A stretch of DNA of 37,257 nt from Deltaproteobacteria bacterium (GTDB taxonomy: Bacteria > Desulfobacterota > Desulfuromonadia > Desulfuromonadales > JAAYDE01). Below, in pieces: positions 6,890 to 14,399 of the stretch (position 1 is its first letter; every line of letters begins with the position of its first letter). The translations under genes were made by a program, and so were the position numbers. The notes under the pieces were generated by a model that made no database searches, was not told the origin of the DNA, and saw only the letters and a program-made list of their open reading frames with translations. The stretch spans positions 1-37,257 of the forward strand of contig JAFGRU010000081.1 of assembly GCA_016934985.1 (NCBI GenBank), read 5' to 3'.

Positions 6890-7247
6890 AATGATCGACA
6901 TCACCAGCGAGGTTCGCAGCGCCGTTGCCGAGTCGGGCATCGTTGATGGCGCGGCTCTTCTTTTCGTCCCCCACACTACCGCAGCCGTCACCATTAACGA
7001 GAACGCCGATCCGGATGTTCATCGCGATATAGTCATGGAAATGAACAAAATCGTCCCCTGGAAAGACGGCTACCGCCACGCCGAAGGCAACAGCGCCGCC
7101 CACATCAAAAGCAGTCTGTTCGGCGCCAGCGAATGGATCATTATTGAAAACGGCCGCCTCGTCCTGGGGACCTGGCAAGGCATCTATTTTTGTGAATTCG
7201 ACGGCCCCCGCAGCCGCAAACTCCAGATCAAGGTTATCCCCTCTTGA
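6852..7247 (+). CDS. yjbQ: YjbQ/UPF0047 family protein
   Basis: The 131-residue protein carries the family signature: L-F-V-P-H-T-T-A-A-V-T-I-N-E-N-A-D, then G-N-S-A-A-H-I-K-S-S-L, then L-G-T-W-Q-G-I-Y-F-C-E-F-D-G-P-R. YjbQ proteins are small trimeric metal-site proteins; E. coli YjbQ shows weak thiamine-phosphate synthase activity, but the true role is not settled. The ATG at 6852 lies inside the end of the hydrolase gene in another frame (38-base overlap), and the stop overlaps the TTG start of the next gene, so expression is likely coupled. The start is chosen because family members begin with this short strand. Confidence 0.9.
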   Translation: MKTITIRTHSQAEMIDITSEVRSAVAESGIVDGAALLFVPHTTAAVTINENADPDVHRDIVMEMNKIVPWKDGYRHAEGNSAAHIKSSLFGASEWIIIENGRLVLGTWQGIYFCEFDGPRSRKLQIKVIPS

Positions 7248-8392
7248 AACATCTTGTCTCAATAGCAACCGTTCCCGGCTACAGCGAAGAAATCATTCTC
7301 AATGCCGTACGGGAACTCCTCGAGCCCCTGGGCGGAATGGCAGCCTTCGTCCAGGCCGGGCAGAAGGTCTTAATCAAACCAAATATGCTGTACGGCAAGC
7401 CGGTTGGGCAGGCCGTGACCACCCACCCGGACCTGGTCGGCGCGGTCATCCGCCTCGTTCAGGAGTGTGGCGCCACCGCCCTGGTCGGTGACTCTCCGGG
7501 TGTCGGCACAACCCGGGCGGTTGCTGAAAAATGCGGCATTCTCGATGTCATCAGGAAATGCGGGGCAACCCTGGCGCCCTTTGAAGAATCGGTTCCCTTC
7601 CCCAACGAACTGGGCATCTTTCACAAACTGGAAATCGCCCGGGAGGCGGCCGAGGCCGATGTCATCATCAACCTGCCCAAGCTGAAAACCCACCAGATGA
7701 TGGGCCTGACCTGCGGGGTCAAGAATATGTTCGGCATCATTGTCGGCCTTCGCAAAGTCAATCTTCATTTTCAGGCCGGGGATGACAAAAGGCTGTTCGC
7801 AACCATGCTGCTGGAACTGGCCAAATACAGGGCTCCGGCCCTGACCATTGTCGATGCCGTCACCGCCATGGAAGGCAACGGACCGGGCAGCGGTACACCG
7901 GTACACGTCGGCGTCCTGGCCGCCGGCACCACCCCCCTGGGCGTGGATACGGCCATGATTGCCATGCTGGATATCAGTCCCGACTCGGTCTGGACCCAAA
8001 GAGTGGCGCGGGAGCAAAACCTTTCGGGCTCTGCCCTGGGGGAAGTGGAACTTTTCGGCCCTGACCTTAAATCACTCCGTCCGGCCCGCTTTCAGCCAGC
8101 CCAGGAGACCGGCATCGGCTTTGGATTGCCGGCCTTTCTGCGCAGGATGCTGAAAAAAAGCCTGACCGCCCTGCCCCAAAACGATCTCTCCGTATGCATA
8201 ACCTGTGGTATCTGCATCCGCCACTGCCCCACTGAGGCCATCTCCCTGGTGCGGGGTCATATACATATCAATTACAAACGCTGCATCGGCTGCTTCTGCT
8301 GCCAGGAACTCTGTCCCGTGGGCGCCGTCAAAGCCCGGCAGGGGCTACTTCTCCGCCTTGTCCGCCTCTTCTCAAAAAAGCACCGGGGCTGA
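7244..8392 (+). CDS. DUF362 domain protein with two C-terminal 4Fe-4S clusters
   Basis: The 382-residue protein has an N-terminal DUF362 domain (K-V-L-I-K-P-N-M at about residues 42-49, G-D-S-P-G-V-G-T-T near 85, I-I-N-L-P-K-L-K-T-H-Q near 142-152, G-V-K-N-M-F-G near 159-165). It ends in a bacterial two-cluster ferredoxin domain with C-I-T-C-G-I-C-I-R-H-C-P starting at Cys318 and C-I-G-C-F-C-C-Q-E-L-C-P starting at Cys347. DUF362-ferredoxin proteins are common in anaerobes but their reaction is unknown. The start is TTG at 7244, overlapping the yjbQ stop by four bases. The protein is cytoplasmic and probably electron-carrying. The link to the lipase and YjbQ suggests a shared but undefined pathway. 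Confidence 0.85.
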   Translation: MKHLVSIATVPGYSEEIILNAVRELLEPLGGMAAFVQAGQKVLIKPNMLYGKPVGQAVTTHPDLVGAVIRLVQECGATALVGDSPGVGTTRAVAEKCGILDVIRKCGATLAPFEESVPFPNELGIFHKLEIAREAAEADVIINLPKLKTHQMMGLTCGVKNMFGIIVGLRKVNLHFQAGDDKRLFATMLLELAKYRAPALTIVDAVTAMEGNGPGSGTPVHVGVLAAGTTPLGVDTAMIAMLDISPDSVWTQRVAREQNLSGSALGEVELFGPDLKSLRPARFQPAQETGIGFGLPAFLRRMLKKSLTALPQNDLSVCITCGICIRHCPTEAISLVRGHIHINYKRCIGCFCCQELCPVGAVKARQGLLLRLVRLFSKKHRG

Positions 8393-8698
8393 TGGTTCCG
8401 CAATCCCCGAACGGATGGGCCGCTCAGCCACCTTTTGTTATGGACCCTTTCTGCTACACTCAGAGTAAGCAAAACGACCAAGGCGCCTTTGGGATGCACA
8501 ACTCTGGTTAAAAATTTTGAGACTAATCGACACAAGGACTCGTGTCTCCCATGGAAAGGACATCTCTGCCGCCCGGATGGCGGCAGTTAAGCCCCATGGA
8601 TGGCTTCACGCGGCCCTTGGAATGGGTGAGGCGAGACATTGTGCCGATAAGCTGATAATTACAAAATTTTATACTTTTAAAAGTTAAAAGAGAATAAT
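8393..8698. other. Intergenic region before mscS
   Basis: This 306-bp gap holds no gene that I can support. A GC-rich hairpin (8566-8573 with 8579-8586, 8 bp, 5-base loop) and a smaller one (GACAC with GTGTC near 8529-8546) lie in the middle, and the last 50 bases before mscS are strongly AT-rich, as expected of its promoter. The hairpins might belong to a 5' leader, but no known riboswitch consensus was recognised. Confidence 0.4.
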
Positions 8699-9757
8699 AT
8701 GTCCTTCAATATGCCTTCGCTATTCGTTCTGGTCGCTACCATTGGCCTGGGCCTTTTCCTTACCGCCATTCTCAACTGGATATTGAAGCGCCTCTCCAAG
8801 CAAGAGACTGGCGCCATAAGTAGTATCCTGCTGAGACGCTGCCGCTCGCCCTTGTGGGTTCTGATTCCCGTTTTGCTGGCCCTGCTGGCCATGCGCCATG
8901 CCCGGGTGCCGGGCGACTATCAGGCATTGGCCCGCCATCTCCTCAGCATCGGCCTGATTTTCGGCTTCGGCTGGCTCCTCGTCACGCAGATTCTCGGCCT
9001 GCGGGATTTCATTCTCCTGAAATACGACATTCGCACCAAAGACAACCTCAAAGCGCGGGCGGTCCACACCCAGGTCAACATCATAGTCCGGATCGCCCTT
9101 ATCGCCGTGGTAATTTTCGCCTTTTCCTCCATCCTCATGACTTTTGAAAAGGTCCGCCAAGTCGGAATCGGCCTGCTGGCCTCGGCCGGGGTCATGGGCA
9201 TCGTCATCGGCTTCGCCGCCCAGCAGAGCATCGCCACGCTCATTGCCGGTCTGCAGATTGCCGTCACCCAGCCCATCCGCCTCGATGACGTGGTCATTGT
9301 CGAGGGTGAATGGGGACGCATCGAGGAAATCACCCTCACCTATGTCGTGGTGCGCATCTGGGACAGCCGCCGCCTGGTGGTGCCGGTGACCCATTTTCTC
9401 CAAAAACCTTTTCAGAACTGGACCCGAACTTCGGCCGATATTCTCGGAACGGTCTTTCTTTATGCCGACTATTCCATTAACGTGGAAGCCGTCCGCACCG
9501 AGTTGCACCGCCTGCTGGAAGCCTCGGGAAAATGGGACGGCAAGGTCTGGGGCCTCCAGGTCACCAACAGCAGTGACAAAACCATCGAGATGCGCGCCCT
9601 CATGAGCGCCCCCGACGCCTCTGTGGCCTGGGATTTGCGATGCGAAATCCGTGAAAAACTGTTAATATTCCTCCAGAACAGGTATCCTGGATCTTTGCCC
9701 AAAATCAGAGCGGAACTGGCTTCGTTCCCCGCCCCGGAAAAGGAAATGGTTCGCTAA
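8699..9757 (+). CDS. MscS-family mechanosensitive ion channel
   Basis: The 352-residue membrane protein starts with hydrophobic segments (about residues 5-25, 52-65, 82-102, 125-145). These lead to the pore helix and the MscS beta domain signature G-I-V-I-G-F-A-A-Q-Q-S-I-A-T-L-I-A-G-L (about 164-182), then Q-P-I-R-L-D-D-V-V and the E-G-E-W-G-R-I-E-E-I strand. Members open under membrane tension and release solutes on hypo-osmotic shock. The pore region is followed by the usual cytoplasmic vestibule (W-D-S-R-R-L-V-V-P). The stop codon TAA directly abuts the ATG of corA, so the two are co-transcribed. It may be of the small-conductance or the YnaI/YbdG-like type; that cannot be decided here. 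Confidence 0.9.
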   Translation: MSFNMPSLFVLVATIGLGLFLTAILNWILKRLSKQETGAISSILLRRCRSPLWVLIPVLLALLAMRHARVPGDYQALARHLLSIGLIFGFGWLLVTQILGLRDFILLKYDIRTKDNLKARAVHTQVNIIVRIALIAVVIFAFSSILMTFEKVRQVGIGLLASAGVMGIVIGFAAQQSIATLIAGLQIAVTQPIRLDDVVIVEGEWGRIEEITLTYVVVRIWDSRRLVVPVTHFLQKPFQNWTRTSADILGTVFLYADYSINVEAVRTELHRLLEASGKWDGKVWGLQVTNSSDKTIEMRALMSAPDASVAWDLRCEIREKLLIFLQNRYPGSLPKIRAELASFPAPEKEMVR

Positions 9758-10819
9758 ATGCCCAAGTCCAAATACGCCCCCAAAAAGATCGGCCTGCCTC
9801 CGGGGTCCCTGGTTCACGTCGGCCGCCAGAAAGTCCCCCAAGCACTGCTCAGCGTTATCGATTTCGATTCCGAAAAGCTGGAAAAACGCCAGGGTCTCAG
9901 CATCGAAGACTGTCTGCAATTGAAGGACAGTCCAACCGTGAGCTGGATCAACATGGACGGCATTCACGATGTCTCCCTGGTCCGCAAGCTCGGTGAGACG
10001 TTCACTATCCATGAACTGGCCCTCGAGGACATTCTCAACACCCAGCATCCGCCAAAATTCGAGGAATACGAAAGCAACCTTCTTTTCATTCTCAAGATGC
10101 TCAGGTTCAACCCCGACAACTTGAACATAGAAAAGGAGCAGGTCAGCCTCGTGGTCGGAAATAACTACGTCATTACGTTCCAGGAAGAGCCCGGGGATGT
10201 TTTCGACGGCGTGCGCAAACGCCTTGAGAAGAAAAGCGGCCGCATTCGCAGCCGAGGGGCGGACTACATCTCCTACGCCCTTATCGATTCCATTGTCGAC
10301 AGCTACTTTTTTATTCTCGACGCTATCAATGACCAGGTGACCGCCCTGGAAGAGGAGTTACTGGACAACCCTGACCGGGAATCTCTCTCCCGCATTCATC
10401 GCTTCCGCAACGAAACCCTGATGCTACGCAAGATGGTCCGGCCATTGAGGGAGATGCTCGGCTCCCTGCTCCGGGAAGAAATCGACATGATCCAGCCAAG
10501 CACCTATCCCTACCTGCGCGACCTCTACGACCACGTGATTCAAATCATGGAAACCATCGAAACCATGCGCGAAACCCTTGCCAGTCTCCATGATCTCTAT
10601 CTGTCGAGCGTCAGCCACCGCATGAACGAAGTCATGAAGATCCTGACGGTCATCGCCACGATCTTTATCCCCCTGACCTTTATCGCCGGTATTTACGGAA
10701 TGAATTTCGAGAACATGCCGGAACTGAAATGGAAATGGGGCTATGCGGGCGTGTGGCTGGTGATGCTGGCCAGCTTCGCCGGGATGATGGGCTTTTTCAA
10801 ACGCAAAAAATGGTTTTAA
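9758..10819 (+). CDS. corA: CorA magnesium/cobalt transporter
   Basis: The 353-residue protein has a long cytoplasmic N-terminal domain rich in helices and two C-terminal membrane segments. The first ends in the CorA signature Y-G314-M-N-F followed by E-N-M-P-E in the periplasmic loop, and the second runs to the end with a short basic tail (K-R-K-K-W-F). This is the CorA fold: a homopentamer with gating by Mg2+ bound to the cytoplasmic domains. Divalent cation uptake, mainly Mg2+, is expected; Co2+ and Ni2+ are possible. The gene directly follows mscS with no gap. Pairing with a mechanosensitive channel suggests response to ionic or osmotic stress. Confidence 0.92.
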   Translation: MPKSKYAPKKIGLPPGSLVHVGRQKVPQALLSVIDFDSEKLEKRQGLSIEDCLQLKDSPTVSWINMDGIHDVSLVRKLGETFTIHELALEDILNTQHPPKFEEYESNLLFILKMLRFNPDNLNIEKEQVSLVVGNNYVITFQEEPGDVFDGVRKRLEKKSGRIRSRGADYISYALIDSIVDSYFFILDAINDQVTALEEELLDNPDRESLSRIHRFRNETLMLRKMVRPLREMLGSLLREEIDMIQPSTYPYLRDLYDHVIQIMETIETMRETLASLHDLYLSSVSHRMNEVMKILTVIATIFIPLTFIAGIYGMNFENMPELKWKWGYAGVWLVMLASFAGMMGFFKRKKWF

Positions 10820-10888
10820 AACTCTATTGGCAGTTATTTCCTGAGATCAACCTGGTTTCGGTAATTTTCTGTCCCCCCTGAACATGCC

Positions 10889-11521
10889 ATGCTTGAAGTA
10901 ACGGAATATATCAAAATACTTATCGGCCTCATCGCCATCGTCAACCCGTTCGGCGCTGTCCCTCTCTTCATCAGCCTTACAGCCGGAGCGGAAAGCCGTG
11001 AACGCCATAAAATTATCAACATTGTTGCCATAGCGGTCACCGTCATTCTCCTCGTGGCGTTGCTCATCGGCGAGGAACTGCTGCAATTTTTCGGCATCAG
11101 CATCAACTCTTTCAGGGTGGCCGGAGGCATATTGCTGTTGTTGATGTCCGTATCCATGCTTAACGCCAAATTGAGCCCGACGGTTCAAACCAAAGAGGAA
11201 GCCGAGGAATCCAAGGAAAAGGAATCCATCGCCGTGGTACCCTTGGCCATGCCGCTACTGGCCGGTCCCGGCGCCATCACGACAGTTATTATTGACGCCC
11301 ACAAGGGCTCCGGTGCAGGCCATTACCTGACAAGCGCGGTCCTGATCCTGTTTCTCAGCCTGCTCATCTGGATGGTTCTGCGCCTTTCACCCTTTATCAC
11401 CCGTCACATCAGCGCCACCGGCATCAATGTCTTCACCCGCATCATGGGCCTGCTCCTCGCCGCCATAGCCGTGGAGTTCATGGCCAACGGCCTCAAAAGC
11501 CTTTTCCCGGGATTATCCTGA
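10889..11521 (+). CDS. MarC-family (UPF0056) integral membrane protein
   Basis: The 210-residue, six-helix membrane protein starts with the MarC motif L-I-G-L-I-A-I-V-N-P-F-G-A-V-P-L-F-I and has the matching internal repeat A-M-P-L-L-A-G-P-G-A-I-T-T-V-I, typical of the family. MarC proteins were once linked to multiple antibiotic resistance, but that role has been withdrawn; their function is unknown. A charged loop rich in Glu and Lys (about residues 100-115) lies between the two halves. The gene follows corA after a 69-bp gap without a clear promoter and may belong to the same transcript. The start has only a weak ribosome binding site, but the protein aligns from this Met. Confidence 0.88.
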   Translation: MLEVTEYIKILIGLIAIVNPFGAVPLFISLTAGAESRERHKIINIVAIAVTVILLVALLIGEELLQFFGISINSFRVAGGILLLLMSVSMLNAKLSPTVQTKEEAEESKEKESIAVVPLAMPLLAGPGAITTVIIDAHKGSGAGHYLTSAVLILFLSLLIWMVLRLSPFITRHISATGINVFTRIMGLLLAAIAVEFMANGLKSLFPGLS

Positions 11522-12023
11522 AAAATTTCCGTGTGACGGCCATGTAAAGGGCATCTGGCGCCCGGATGCCAGTTCCACAACAGTTTGTTGGCCGGCTTAT
11601 CCAGACCGCTCGGGCGGGCCGGGATTTTTTCTGGTACATCTTTTTCCATCTCGACACCGGACATTTTTCTCTCCCAAAGGTATTGCCCTCCCTGTTTTAA
11701 CATCCAAGTTCCACAATTGTTCTCCCACTTTCAAGGGCGGAATTCAGTCATAGCATGAGTTGAAATCCGGATTGTCCGGGGATTATTCAAGAACGGACTT
11801 CTGCAAAGAATTCATTCACCGCATTGATTTTTTTAATCACTATTGACTCCAACCCTTTGTAATATAAATTTTTTTTCAATTTGACGTTGCCGGCCAAGGA
11901 CGCATTGTTTCAATTATGTAAAAAATAAATAGCCCCCTTGTCTCTGCCCTTTTTACCGCTATATTTGTAATTAAGCGACGGGACACTAAAGATTAACGAC
12001 GATCAATTAAGGAGCCAAAAGGG
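11522..12023. other. Intergenic region upstream of the alpha-glucan cluster
   Basis: This 502-bp region contains a small hairpin just after marC (11550-11555 with 11565-11570) and then AT-rich DNA in the second half. It must hold the promoter of the glucan/trehalose cluster; a candidate is listed at 11938-11965. A minus-strand frame of about 60 codons with a fair ribosome site starts near 11667 but runs antisense into marC and has no recognised homology, so it is not called. Confidence 0.5.
11938..11965 (+). promoter_or_regulatory. Candidate sigma-70 promoter for the glucan/trehalose cluster
   Basis: TTGTCT (11938-11943) and TATATT (11960-11965) are spaced by 16 bases and lie 58 bases before the first gene of the cluster. 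Each box keeps four or five consensus bases. It is a pattern match only. Confidence 0.3.
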
Positions 12024-12335
12024 ATGAGCCTGAAAAAGCAGTACCTCAAATCAAAACCCTTGTGCAAAGTCACATTCACCCTGCCCAGAGAACTGACAAA
12101 CGGTGCGGAATCCGCCAATCTGGTGGGAGATTTCAACGACTGGGATAAAACAGCAGCGCCCATGAAACGCCTTAAAAGCGGGAACTTCACGGCTACCATT
12201 GACCTGCCCCGCAACCATGAGTACCAATTCCGCTACCTGCTCGATCAGGCCGTCTGGCAAAACGACAATGCTGCCGACCGTTATGTCCCCAACGGTTTCG
12301 GCGACGGTGAAAACTCCGTAGCGGAACTGTTCTGA
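12024..12335 (+). CDS. Stand-alone CBM48 / isoamylase-N-like glycogen-binding protein
   Basis: The 103-residue protein is little more than one carbohydrate-binding module of the CBM48/AMPK-beta type: a strand V-T-F-T-L-P, then A-N-L-V-G-D-F-N-D-W40-D, then Y-Q-F-R-Y-L-L-D (67-74) and W-Q-N-D-N-A-A-D-R-Y-V-P-N (78-90). These aromatic and Asn residues are those that bind glucan in AMPK-beta. No catalytic domain is attached and there is no signal peptide, so it should be cytoplasmic. It is the first gene of the cluster, about 250 bp ahead of glgA. It may tether enzymes to the glycogen particle or sense glycogen; no enzymatic function is predicted. AAGGAG lies 9 bases before the ATG. Confidence 0.85.
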   Translation: MSLKKQYLKSKPLCKVTFTLPRELTNGAESANLVGDFNDWDKTAAPMKRLKSGNFTATIDLPRNHEYQFRYLLDQAVWQNDNAADRYVPNGFGDGENSVAELF

Positions 12336-12581
12336 CAACCGGAAAACCATTGCTGACCGCGCAATCCTTTTAAAAGACCCTGTGCCTTCATAGACATGGC
12401 TTCTGGACAATCCTGCTGTTGGGGCCATAAAGCAAGGTCGTCTTTGTTCTCAATTCACCCTTTGCATCCGTTTCCGCCTTTCCGGCAAAACGATTTTGAG
12501 GTCTGCACAAAAAAATACCGGCTACAACATCCGGCATTGCACAACCGGAAAAAACAAACTACATATCTGGAGGTTGAGTTT

Positions 12582-14168
12582 ATGCTATTCCCATCCCGCA
12601 ATCCGCGCATTCTGATGGTCACCCCGGAAGTCACCTACGTCCCCAACGGCATGAGCAACATCGCTCATTGTTTGTGCGCCAAGGCCGGGGGGCTCGCCGA
12701 CGTCTCGGCCGCCCTGGTTTCCGCTCTTTTTGAGCAGGGCGCCGACGTCCATATCGCCCTGCCCGATTACCGTTCAATTTTCGATGACCGCCTCTCCATG
12801 CTTTTGCGCCGCGAACGCAAGCTCTTGCGGGAATCCATGCCCTGCGAGAGGATCCACCTTGCCGAGGACCGCGCCTTTTTTTATCTTGACCATGTCTACT
12901 CCAGCTATCATGGGGACAATGTCAAGCTCGCCCTTGCTTTTCAGCGCGAAGTCATCAATAACATCATTCCCAGGGTGCAACCCGACCTGATCCACTGTAA
13001 CGACTGGATGACCGGGCTGATTCCGGCCGTCAGCCGCCAGCTCGGTATTCCCAGCCTTTTCACCATCCACAACGTTCACAACGTCAAAACCCCCGTTGCT
13101 GTTGTCGAAGACCGGGGCATTGACGTTTTACCCATGTGGAAACAACTCTATTACGACAGCCTCAATGGCAGCTATGAGGAAGCCGTGGCCGGCAGCTCTG
13201 TTGATTTCCTGACCAGCGGCATCTTTGCAGCTCATTTCGTCAATACCGTAAGCCCGAAGTTTCTGGCCGAAATCGCCGATGGCCGTCACGATTTCATCGA
13301 ACCGCAGGTGCAATCGGAGTTGCACAATAAAGTCAGGGCCGGCTGCGGCGCGGGTATCCTCAACGCCCCTGATCCCAGTTACGTGCCCGAAGAGGATAAA
13401 GCCCTGGCCCGCAACTATTCTGCGGCGACTCATGCCGGCGGCAAGCGGGAGAACAAACGGTTCCTGCAGAAAAAACTCGGCCTCTTGGAAGACGAACAGG
13501 CGCCCCTGTTTTTCTGGCCGTCCCGCCTGGATTCCGTCCAGAAAGGCTGCCAGCTTCTGGCTGAAATCCTTTTCGAAGTGGTTTCCCACTACTGGGAAGA
13601 TCGTCTGCAGATCGTTTTCGTCGGCAGCGGCGAATACTTTACCCATTTCCAGAGCATCGTCACTTTCCACAACCTGGCACGCCGGGTGGTGGTGCGCGAA
13701 TTTGACGAAGACCTTTCCCGTCTCGCTTTCGGGGCCGCCGACTTCATCCTCATGCCTTCCCGTTACGAACCCTGCGGTCTTCCGCAGATGATCGGGCCCA
13801 TCTATGGCGCCCTGCCCATTGCCCACGACACCGGTGGCATTCACGATACGGTTGAGCCTTTGGATGCGGAAAAAGGTGTCGGTAACGGATTCCTTTTCGC
13901 CAATTTCGAACCAGCCGGGCTGCGGACATCCATCGGCCAGGCCATGGAGTTTTTTCATTTGAAAAAAAATCTCCGCAACCACTGCATCGAAAGGATCATG
14001 AAGCAAAGCCGGAAACGCTTCAACCATGAGGTTACAGCCCGAAACTACATCGATCTTTATGAGAAAATGCTGCGCCGTCCCCTGGTGCGCAATGCCCTTC
14101 TGACGGAAGCTCCGAAAACCAAGAAAAAAGAGCCTCAGCGCCTCTGGTGCGTCAACGAAAGCGCCTGA
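12582..14168 (+). CDS. glgA: Glycogen synthase GlgA (GT5)
   Basis: The 528-residue GT-B enzyme elongates alpha-1,4-glucan from a nucleotide-glucose donor. The N-terminal K-A-G-G-L-A-D-V is the donor-binding KxGGL loop, H-C-N-D-W is the family HxxDW-like motif, and S-R-Y-E396-P-C-G-L-P-Q-M with T-G-G-I-H-D-T-V forms the C-terminal catalytic block. It is longer than most bacterial GlgA (about 480) because of a short insertion before KAGGL (V-P-N-G-M-S-N-I-A-H) and a charged C-terminal tail. The ATG at 12582 is used (GGAGG 8 bases upstream), although the frame is open further up. ADP-glucose is the usual donor, but GlgC is not present here. A strong hairpin follows the gene. Confidence 0.9.
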   Translation: MLFPSRNPRILMVTPEVTYVPNGMSNIAHCLCAKAGGLADVSAALVSALFEQGADVHIALPDYRSIFDDRLSMLLRRERKLLRESMPCERIHLAEDRAFFYLDHVYSSYHGDNVKLALAFQREVINNIIPRVQPDLIHCNDWMTGLIPAVSRQLGIPSLFTIHNVHNVKTPVAVVEDRGIDVLPMWKQLYYDSLNGSYEEAVAGSSVDFLTSGIFAAHFVNTVSPKFLAEIADGRHDFIEPQVQSELHNKVRAGCGAGILNAPDPSYVPEEDKALARNYSAATHAGGKRENKRFLQKKLGLLEDEQAPLFFWPSRLDSVQKGCQLLAEILFEVVSHYWEDRLQIVFVGSGEYFTHFQSIVTFHNLARRVVVREFDEDLSRLAFGAADFILMPSRYEPCGLPQMIGPIYGALPIAHDTGGIHDTVEPLDAEKGVGNGFLFANFEPAGLRTSIGQAMEFFHLKKNLRNHCIERIMKQSRKRFNHEVTARNYIDLYEKMLRRPLVRNALLTEAPKTKKKEPQRLWCVNESA

Positions 14169-14212
14169 CAACCCCACAAGGCCGTTTTCTTAACTTCCTG
14201 TTCCCAACATGG

Positions 14213-14252
14213 AGTGCCCCGGCCCGTCACCACCCTGATGGACCGGGGCACT
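14213..14252 (+). terminator. Hairpin between glgA and glgE
   Basis: A perfect 10-bp GC-rich stem (14213-14222 with 14243-14252) encloses a 20-base loop. A T-run appears only about 13 bases later. It may partly end glgA transcription or protect the glgA transcript end, which would set glgE apart as the start of a second transcriptional unit. Confidence 0.45.
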
Positions 14253-14294
14253 GAAAAGGAAATTTTAAATTTTTGTTAAAGCATCAAGACATCC

Positions 14295-14310
14295 CTGCAC
14301 TTCCCTTGCA
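14295..14310 (+). promoter_or_regulatory. Sigma-54-like promoter candidate upstream of glgE
   Basis: CTGCAC-N5-TTGCA has the spacing of a -24/-12 promoter and a perfect -12 box, but the -24 box departs from TGGCAC at two positions, including one G of the GG pair. It lies between the glgA hairpin and the glgE start, 90 bases upstream. Low-confidence match. Confidence 0.25.
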
Positions 14311-14399
14311 AAAGCCCAAATCTGCTATAGAGTAGTAAAATCATAAGAAGTTTTTCACCTTTTCCTGATCGTTAAAAATTCCATTTTTGTGAGTTGATC

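Noticed and set aside
8566-8586. Hairpin upstream of mscS considered as a riboswitch
   Set aside because: Only one short stem is clear and no c-di-AMP, c-di-GMP or other known riboswitch core was recognised.
11404-11667. Minus-strand small open frame with a fair ribosome binding site
   Set aside because: It runs antisense into the end of marC and shows no recognisable motif; a chance frame is more likely.
12396-12581. N-terminal extension of GlgA by 62 codons
   Set aside because: The extension has no GlgA similarity, and the internal ATG at 12582 has a good GGAGG site.
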